Shown: in pieces, positions 13,923 to 18,835 of the stretch
Numbering within the stretch: position 1 is the stretch's first letter
How the letters are laid out: each line of letters begins with the position of its first letter
Origin: Micromonosporaceae bacterium
GTDB lineage: Bacteria > Actinomycetota > Actinomycetes > Mycobacteriales > Micromonosporaceae
Length of the DNA stretch: 18,835 bases
Direction of reading: 5' to 3'
Assembly: GCA_003543035.1 (NCBI GenBank)
Contig: DPJL01000280.1
Span: 1 to 18,835 of the forward strand
The notes under the pieces: model-generated
What the model saw: the letters and a program-made list of their open reading frames with translations, nothing else
Databases searched by the model: none
Told to the model about the DNA's origin: nothing
Position numbers and translations under genes: made by a program

Positions 13923-15521
13923 TTGGGGAGGCCAGGTTCACACTACGGCGCCGAAACCGGGGGCGAAGCCGGTTCGCCCAGGCCAGGTTATCCACAGGGT
14001 GTTGACCAGGGCGGATCTGGTTTTCCACGCACTTATCCACAGCCAACCCACCCTCAACCCGGGACTTATCCACAGGCTGTGCACAACGTGCCGGCCACTC
14101 CTGTGGAAAAAGCACCTCCTGTGGGAAAGCGTCGCCGCTGGCCGATCTTCGTGGCGATCACGCTGGTCGGTCTCGTGCTCCTGGGCGTCGCGGGTTGGCG
14201 GATCTGGATCGACGGGCCCAAATTCGCTTCGCCCAGTGCCTCACAGAGCGCGGAGGTCACACCCGGCCCGGTCCTGGCCCGGCTGAGCGGCTCCGGAGCA
14301 CCGTCCGGAGGGACCTTGGCGCAGCAGCTAGAGCCGTTGGTGCTCGGCTCTGACCTGGGCAAGAAGGTCAGCGTCTCCGTGGTCGACCTCCGGACCGGGC
14401 AGGTCCTCTACGAGCGCGACCCGGCCAACATGGTCATCCCGGCCTCGAACGCCAAGATGGTCACCGCGGCCGCGGTCCTGGCCACACGTGGCCCGGCGTA
14501 CCGGATCACCACCCGAGCCGTGGCGGGCGCCAACCCAGGCGAGGTCGTGCTGATAGGCGCGGGTGACGCGACCCTCTCCGCCGATGGTGAGGGTTACTAC
14601 GTCGGGGCAGCCCGTCTCGACCACCTCGCCGAGCAGGTCAAGAAGGCGCTGGGTGACACCAAGCCAACCAAGGTCATCTTTGATGGATCGCTCTACTCGG
14701 GTCCTCTGCTCGGCCCGGCGTGGGAGGCAGATGCCCACGAGGAGGGATTCACCTCCAAGATCACGGCGCTCATGATCAATGGGGCGAGAGTGGACACGAA
14801 GGACAAGATGATGCCCTTCGATCGCTATGCCGACCCGGAGCTCGCCGCGGCAGAGGCGTTCGCGAAAGCACTGGGCCTCCCGGCGAACGCGGTCGCCCGC
14901 GGGACTGCACCCGCTGCCTCGCCAAGCGGCGCTTCAGCCGCAGCCGCCGGAGTCCAATTAGGAGCGGTGCAATCGGCGCCGATGCTGCGACAGATCGAGC
15001 AGATGATGGGGGAGAGCGACAACACGCTGGCCGAGGCACTGGCCCGGCAGGTCGCGATCGCCAAGGGCAAGCCGGCTTCCTTCGAAGGCGCGGGTGAGGC
15101 GGTCGAGCAGGTGCTCACCGAGCTCGGACTGCCCGTGGGGCAGTTCAATCTCGCCGACGGCGCAGGCTACTCCACGCAGAATCAGCTCAGCCCGGCCGTC
15201 CTCACCGGGTTGCTGACCCGAGCGGCCGATGGCAAACATCCGGCGTTGGCCGACCTTTTCAACGTGCTGCCGGTCGCCGGCTGGTCCGGCTCAATGGATT
15301 ATCGCTTCGCCAAGCCGGACGCGGCAGGTGGACTGGGTGTCGTGAGGGCCAAGAGCGGAACATTGCGCGGGGTGAATTCGATCTCGGGAGTCGTGCAGAC
15401 CGCAGACGGTGGCCTGCTGGCGTTTGCGGTGCTCGCCGAGAACGTCCCGGTGTGGCAATACCCGGCCCAGGACGCCCTCGACAAGATCGTGGCTCGCATC
15501 GCCACCTGCGGATGCGGGTGA
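13923..15521 (+). CDS. dacB: PBP4-type D-alanyl-D-alanine carboxypeptidase/endopeptidase
   Basis: The product has 532 residues from a TTG start backed by a strong ribosome site. A Gly/Pro/Gln-rich cytosolic tail (1-68) contains three YPQ units; KRRRW precedes a single membrane helix at about 73-95, and the catalytic domain faces outward. Motifs of the class C low-molecular-weight penicillin-binding proteins are present: SNAK (catalytic S175, K178), SDN (365-367) and KSGT (477-480), with the inserted domain typical of DacB/PBP4 between the first two. It removes terminal D-alanine from, or cleaves cross-links in, peptidoglycan. The DNA encoding the tail holds a cluster of DnaA boxes. In relatives it is followed by the DUF2342 gene and tilS in the same direction; here these face it. 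Confidence 0.92.
   Translation: MGRPGSHYGAETGGEAGSPRPGYPQGVDQGGSGFPRTYPQPTHPQPGTYPQAVHNVPATPVEKAPPVGKRRRWPIFVAITLVGLVLLGVAGWRIWIDGPKFASPSASQSAEVTPGPVLARLSGSGAPSGGTLAQQLEPLVLGSDLGKKVSVSVVDLRTGQVLYERDPANMVIPASNAKMVTAAAVLATRGPAYRITTRAVAGANPGEVVLIGAGDATLSADGEGYYVGAARLDHLAEQVKKALGDTKPTKVIFDGSLYSGPLLGPAWEADAHEEGFTSKITALMINGARVDTKDKMMPFDRYADPELAAAEAFAKALGLPANAVARGTAPAASPSGASAAAAGVQLGAVQSAPMLRQIEQMMGESDNTLAEALARQVAIAKGKPASFEGAGEAVEQVLTELGLPVGQFNLADGAGYSTQNQLSPAVLTGLLTRAADGKHPALADLFNVLPVAGWSGSMDYRFAKPDAAGGLGVVRAKSGTLRGVNSISGVVQTADGGLLAFAVLAENVPVWQYPAQDALDKIVARIATCGCG
13988..14128. promoter_or_regulatory. DnaA-box cluster inside the 5' end of dacB
   Basis: Exact TTATCCACA boxes lie at 13988-13996, 14033-14041 and 14066-14074, all on the plus strand. 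TTGTGCACA, fitting the relaxed consensus TTRTNCACA, lies on the minus strand at 14086-14078. Weaker matches are TTTTCCACA on the minus strand (14110-14102), TTTTCCACG on the plus strand (14021-14029) and TTTCCCACA on the minus strand (14128-14120). The three exact boxes encode Tyr-Pro-Gln units by the rare-looking codons TAT CCA CAG. DnaA binding is predicted, not shown; a role in replication timing, DnaA titration or local regulation is open. Confidence 0.5.
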
Positions 15522-15525
15522 CCTG

Positions 15526-16137
15526 CTACTCCTGCGGCAGGTGGGCCTTGGCGTCCTCATAGCCTGCGTTGCCGGCTGACTCGGCCGGGGCGTAGACGAG
15601 GTTCAGCACACTGGTCTGGAAGGTCTGCGATGAGACCAGGTTGAGCGGAATCGTGGGCTCGCCCTCATCGAAGAGGCGCATGCCCTTGCGGACCGCGATC
15701 GGATGCACCAGCAGGTGCAACTCGTCCAGCAGCCCCGCGGCCAGCAGCTGGCGGACAACGGAGACAGAGCCGCTCATGGTGATTTTGCCGTCCCCAGGCT
15801 CGTTCTTCAGTGCGGTGACGGCCTCAACGAGATCGCCCTGCAGCTGCTCGGAATTCCGCCAGGTGAAATCGAGCTGCTGGTTCGACACGACGATCTTCCG
15901 GACGTCGCCCAGCACCTTGGCAAAGTGGGCGTCCTCCTCACCGGCCGCCTCCCGCTCGGGCCAAGCCCCCGCGAAGCTGTCGTAAGTCTTGCGACCGAAC
16001 AACATGGTTTCGGCCCCGCCAAGAGAGGCGTCGACAGCCGCACCCATCTCGTCGTTGAAATACGGGAAGTGCCACTGGTCGGGCGCCTCGACGACGCCAT
16101 CGAGCGAGATGAACATGCCTGCGATGATCTTCCTCAT
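15526..16137 (-). CDS. Dihydrofolate reductase-like family protein (RibD C-terminal domain type)
   Basis: The product has 203 residues from the ATG at 16137, preceded by GGGAGAA; an upstream ATG at 16173 would add 12 residues with less support. The fold is the DHFR/RibD C-terminal type: SLDGVVEAP (11-19) near the N-terminus, LFGRKTYDSFAGAWP (46-60), KIVVSN (81-86), then GSVSVVRQLLAAGLLDELHL (123-142), the NADPH-binding region. Proteins of this group (such as YyaP/YwjB) are usually of unknown substrate; true folate or riboflavin activity is not supported because no folate or rib genes are nearby. It converges with dacB, with stop codons only four bases apart. Confidence 0.85.
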   Translation of the reverse strand: MRKIIAGMFISLDGVVEAPDQWHFPYFNDEMGAAVDASLGGAETMLFGRKTYDSFAGAWPEREAAGEEDAHFAKVLGDVRKIVVSNQQLDFTWRNSEQLQGDLVEAVTALKNEPGDGKITMSGSVSVVRQLLAAGLLDELHLLVHPIAVRKGMRLFDEGEPTIPLNLVSSQTFQTSVLNLVYAPAESAGNAGYEDAKAHLPQE

Positions 16138-16183
16138 GATGCTTCTCCCGCGAGTCGCTGAACGTTCTGTCAACCAGTAAGAC

Positions 16184-16215
16184 GATGCGAGCCCGATGAA
16201 CTCATCGGTCGCATC
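16184..16215 (-). terminator. Hairpin between the DUF664 gene and the DHFR-like gene
   Basis: A two-part stem: GATGCGA (16184-16190) pairs with 16209-16215, and CCGATG (16193-16198) with 16203-16208, around an AACT loop with a two-base bulge. It lies 31 bases past the DUF664 stop and 47 bases before the DHFR-like start, so it may end the upstream transcript or attenuate read-through. Confidence 0.5.
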
Positions 16216-16245
16216 CGGATCGGCTACCCGCCAAGCCTAGGCGAG

Positions 16246-16734
16246 CTACTCGGCTTCGATCTGCTCGCGAAGAATGTCTGCATGCCCGGCGTGCCTCGCG
16301 ATCTCCTCGATCATGTGAAGGTAGATCCAGCGCAGTGACACCTGACCCAGCCGGTCATGGGGCACAACATGGTCGAGCGAGAATTTGGCCGCGTTCTGAC
16401 GCGATACTTCGCAGGCAGCGTCGTATTCGGCCAGCACATCGGCGACGGTTTCGTCATCGCCGACCACCCAGCTGCGGTCGTCGCCGTTCGCGTTGAGGGC
16501 GATTTCTTCTCGCGGGATCTGCAGCAGCCGATGCTGGAACCAATTCCGCTCGACGGCGCAATTGTGTTTGACCAGCCCGATCAGGGTGGTGAGCGAAGGA
16601 ACCAACTTTCGCCTGGCATCCTGCTCGGAGACGCCGATCAGCGTTTCTCTGAGCTCTTGGCGGTTGAGGTCGACCATGGCCTCGAGCATCTCGCGCTCGC
16701 CGGCCGTGAAAATGAATGGATCTTGTGTGGTCAC
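16246..16734 (-). CDS. DinB-superfamily DUF664 protein (putative mycothiol-dependent transferase)
   Basis: This 162-residue protein starts at GTG 16734 and opens with TTQDPFIFTAGEREMLEAMVD, typical of the actinobacterial DUF664 group in the DinB four-helix superfamily. Candidate metal ligands are H57 (VKHNCAVERNWF) and the C-terminal histidines H148 and H151 (EEIARHAGHADILR). Related proteins use mycothiol or other thiols for detoxification or maleylpyruvate isomerisation; the substrate here is unknown. It begins 33 bases after the tilS stop on the same strand and may be read from the tilS transcript. The ribosome site is weak (CTGAAG). Confidence 0.82.
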   Translation of the reverse strand: MTTQDPFIFTAGEREMLEAMVDLNRQELRETLIGVSEQDARRKLVPSLTTLIGLVKHNCAVERNWFQHRLLQIPREEIALNANGDDRSWVVGDDETVADVLAEYDAACEVSRQNAAKFSLDHVVPHDRLGQVSLRWIYLHMIEEIARHAGHADILREQIEAE

Positions 16735-16767
16735 CTTCAGGATGCTGCCAGCGTCGAGGCCGTGCTG

Positions 16768-17808
16768 TCAAAGGGAAACAAGCCTGTTGGCTTCACGCCC
16801 GACACTGATGTTCCCCGGCAACTGTGTGCTTCCTTGGCCATGCCAAGCGGTGACAAGGGCATCGAGCGCGGCGATGTGCCGATATGACAACGAAGCCCGA
16901 GGCACGCCAAGCGAAGTTACCCACGCATGCAGCACCCGGCTGCGCAAAGGCGCGGGGAGCTCTGCCAATGCTTTGACCTCAAGCCCACCATCAACCAAGC
17001 ACTGTCCAAACGCGACAGAGGCGAGCTCATCCAAGTACTCAGCGTCCGCCGCCACAAGCGAAGCGGTGCGAGCCAGGTTGGGCACAACGTCAGCGCCAAG
17101 CGAAGACACCAATGTCGGCATCACATCAGAGCGCACCCGCGCCCGCGCAAACGACGGATCAACGTTGTGCGGGTCGTCCCAAACGCTCAAACCCATTGCC
17201 GCACAAGCAGATCGGCACACAGCACGCGAGATTCCGAGCAGCGGCCGCACAAACACAACCCCATCGCGCTCCTGGACGGCGGGCATCCCTGCGATCCCCC
17301 GCGGCCCAGCCCCACGCGCCAATGCCAACAACACCGTCTCCGCCTGATCATCCTCCGTATGCCCCAACAAAACCGCGCTGGCCGAGTGCCGTTGAGCCAC
17401 CTCAACCAACGCCCCATACCGCGCATCCCGAGCCGCCGCCTCCGGCCCCCCCGAAGACCCGACCGAAACGGTTACGACCTCAGCCGGCGACAACCCCACC
17501 GTCTCCGCCCACTCCACTACTTGCCGCGCCCGCAAGCCCGACCCCTCCTGCAACCCATGGTCCACAGACACGACCCCAACGCGCCACCCCGCGCGTGGCC
17601 CCACAAACGCAGCCGCCCCCGCCAGCGCAAGTGAATCCGCTCCCCCCGAACAAGCCACCAGAGCAAGCGGCAAAGCGCTAACGGGAAGCGACTCGACGGC
17701 GTTTCCAAGATCGACAGCCCTATCGTCGATCTTTGGACCGTAGGCCGCCGTCGAGGCGATTCCCGTTAGCGCGGCACGAACCGCGCCCCTGATCGCCGCA
17801 ACCGACAC
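16768..17808 (-). CDS. tilS: tRNA(Ile)-lysidine synthase, with an in-frame palindromic insertion
   Basis: The product has 346 residues from the GTG at 17808, one base past the stop of the upstream metalloprotease gene; GTG at 17823 is an alternative that would overlap it. TilS modifies C34 of tRNA-Ile(CAU) to lysidine using ATP and lysine. The N-type ATP pyrophosphatase loop SGGADS lies at 54-59, followed by VDHGL, the family's AARDARY (125-131) and GHTEDDQAET (149-158). The C-terminal part (about 240-346) is the short actinobacterial form. Residues about 14-46, between the first helix and the ATP loop, are encoded by a palindromic repeat of about 98 bp and are an apparent extra segment. The coding strand is unusually rich in G and T compared with neighbours. 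Confidence 0.9.
   Translation of the reverse strand: MSVAAIRGAVRAALTGIASTAAYGPKIDDRAVDLGNAVESLPVSALPLALVACSGGADSLALAGAAAFVGPRAGWRVGVVSVDHGLQEGSGLRARQVVEWAETVGLSPAEVVTVSVGSSGGPEAAARDARYGALVEVAQRHSASAVLLGHTEDDQAETVLLALARGAGPRGIAGMPAVQERDGVVFVRPLLGISRAVCRSACAAMGLSVWDDPHNVDPSFARARVRSDVMPTLVSSLGADVVPNLARTASLVAADAEYLDELASVAFGQCLVDGGLEVKALAELPAPLRSRVLHAWVTSLGVPRASLSYRHIAALDALVTAWHGQGSTQLPGNISVGREANRLVSL
17675..17772. repeat. Palindromic element of about 98 bp inserted in frame in tilS
   Basis: Outer arms 17675-17701 and 17746-17772 pair at 25 of 27 positions. Inside them, 17704-17715 pairs with 17725-17737 (12 pairs with one bulged base) around a nine-base loop. The whole is symmetrical about 17723.5. 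It is read through without a stop as part of TilS. Its inner arm contains TCCAAGATCG, also found in the arms of the intergenic repeat at 7634-7706 and at the left window edge. Confidence 0.8.
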
Positions 17809-17809
17809 C

Positions 17810-18826
17810 TCAAGGCGAGACACGCGAAACCCAAGCCGAAGGATCAGAAAGTTCAGAAAGCTGTGGCAACGAGTCAGCGGAAGAAAACACCCGATTAAAC
17901 GACGACATCCCCACCCGGGAAATAACCGAAGACACAAACAAACGCCCTTGGGTGTACTGCTTCAACTTCACTTCCAACCCAAAGAGCCGCCTCAAATACA
18001 TCTCCACCGGATTTGCCGACGCCCGCCTCTTGTCGAAGCTCGCCCGAATCCTGCTCACGCTCGGGATCACCGATGGGCCTACTCCATCCATGACCACCTC
18101 CGCGTGTCCTTCCAGCAGTGTGAGCAGCGCGGTCAGTCGATCCAAGATCACTTTTTGCTCGGGGGTCTGGATCGCGTCGATAAGGCTTGTACCTTCTTTT
18201 CCGCGGGCCGCTTCAGCGATCTTTCCGGCTCGGTGCCACATCTGGCTGGTTGGTTCGGAGGCGGCGATGAATGCCTGTACCTCGTGGAGGAAGTGGTCGC
18301 GTAGCCAAGGGACCGCGGTGAACTGGGTGCGGTGGGTGACCTCGTGTAGGCAGACCCAGAGCCGAAAATCGCGAGGGTCGGCGCCGAGTTTGCGTTCGAC
18401 GGCCACGATGTTGGGCGCGACCAGCAGCAGGCGACCCGGGTTGTTGCCGAAGACCTCGTATTGGCCCAGCACCTTCCCGGATAGATACGCGAGCAGAGCT
18501 CCGGCCTGCACCCCGGCGACCTTTGACCCGACCGAAGCACCGAATTTCCCGATCTTCGGGGCGAGCTTGTCGGTGAGCGGCCCGATCACCGTACGCAGGC
18601 CCGCCACGTTTTCGGCGGCCCAGCCGCGCCGGTCGACCACGCTGACCGGAGCGTCGGGGAGCTGCGGGGTGAGCTCGGTGTAGGTCGCCACGTGCTCCGC
18701 GGCCTCGTTCGCGAGGCGGCGAAGCTCGGACACCACCGAGGTGGCTTCGTCCAGCGTGACGGATGGTCCGGTCGGCCCGAGTTGTACGGCGGTCGAGGTG
18801 GCCAGGTCCCAGTCAACGAGTGGCAT
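17810..18826 (-). CDS. DUF2342-family zinc-dependent metalloprotease-like protein
   Basis: The 338-residue protein opens with the family-typical VDWDLAT (4-10). The zincin motif HEVTH at 161-165 (LWVCLHEVTHRTQF) gives H161, E162 and H165; a conserved EGHAE segment at 239-243 may supply the third ligand. This actinobacterial family has been labelled both a zinc metalloprotease and an F420-associated protein; its substrate is unknown. It usually lies between dacB and tilS. Here tilS follows at once (stop at 17810, tilS start at 17808), but dacB faces the other way. The ATG at 18826 is only nine bases from the window edge, so its ribosome site is mostly out of view. Confidence 0.85.
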   Translation of the reverse strand: MPLVDWDLATSTAVQLGPTGPSVTLDEATSVVSELRRLANEAAEHVATYTELTPQLPDAPVSVVDRRGWAAENVAGLRTVIGPLTDKLAPKIGKFGASVGSKVAGVQAGALLAYLSGKVLGQYEVFGNNPGRLLLVAPNIVAVERKLGADPRDFRLWVCLHEVTHRTQFTAVPWLRDHFLHEVQAFIAASEPTSQMWHRAGKIAEAARGKEGTSLIDAIQTPEQKVILDRLTALLTLLEGHAEVVMDGVGPSVIPSVSRIRASFDKRRASANPVEMYLRRLFGLEVKLKQYTQGRLFVSSVISRVGMSSFNRVFSSADSLPQLSELSDPSAWVSRVSP

Positions 18827-18835
18827 ATACCGACA

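Noticed and set aside
17810..17937. Longer N-terminal form of TilS starting at 17937
   Set aside because: It would overlap the 3' end of the DUF2342 gene by 128 bases and adds a sequence unlike any TilS start; the start near 17808 fits the tight gene junction.

Overview
This is a GC-rich chromosomal window from an actinobacterium, most likely a member of the Pseudonocardiaceae. That placement is inferred from three things: a mycobacteria-like gene order (crp, nth, thioredoxin-like lipoprotein, NUDIX, marP), type VII secretion genes with a three-domain EccC, and a short-type chaplin-like surface protein. No rRNA, tRNA, CRISPR array, transposase or phage gene was seen. No gene-free stretch exceeds about 190 bases.

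Layout. (1) Positions 72-1073 (-): a secreted protein with three chaplin-like domains, followed by a strong hairpin terminator. (2) 1260-1937 (-): a Crp/GlxR-type regulator. (3) 2068-7606 (+): a tightly packed run, CapA-family metallophosphatase, nth (endonuclease III), TlpA-like lipoprotein, CoA-type NUDIX hydrolase, MarP-like membrane serine protease and mycosin MycP. Four of its junctions are 4-base gaps or 4-base overlaps, so it probably forms one transcript. (4) 7738-9189 (-) and 9278-13261 (+): eccD and eccC, divergent from each other. With mycP they supply the protease, channel and motor parts of a type VII (ESX) secretion system, but no eccB, eccE, esx or PE/PPE gene is visible. (5) 13337-13831 (-): inorganic pyrophosphatase, divergent from (6) dacB, 13923-15521 (+), a PBP4-type D,D-carboxypeptidase. 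(7) 15526-18826 (-): a DHFR-like reductase, a DinB/DUF664 protein, tilS and a DUF2342 zinc metalloprotease. The last two usually sit co-directionally after dacB in actinobacteria but here point toward it.

The most unusual signals lie outside plain gene content. A near-perfect palindrome of about 98 bp sits in frame inside tilS and adds roughly 30 residues ahead of the ATP-binding loop. It shares a TCCAAGATCG core with an extended intergenic inverted repeat at 7634-7706 and with a repeat fragment at the left edge. Three exact DnaA boxes (TTATCCACA) and several near matches crowd into about 140 bp at the 5' end of dacB. The third chaplin-like domain has lost both cysteines.

Much of the content concerns the cell envelope: surface protein, secretion system, periplasmic proteases, a redox lipoprotein and peptidoglycan trimming. 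Housekeeping genes for DNA repair, tRNA modification and pyrophosphate removal are interspersed.
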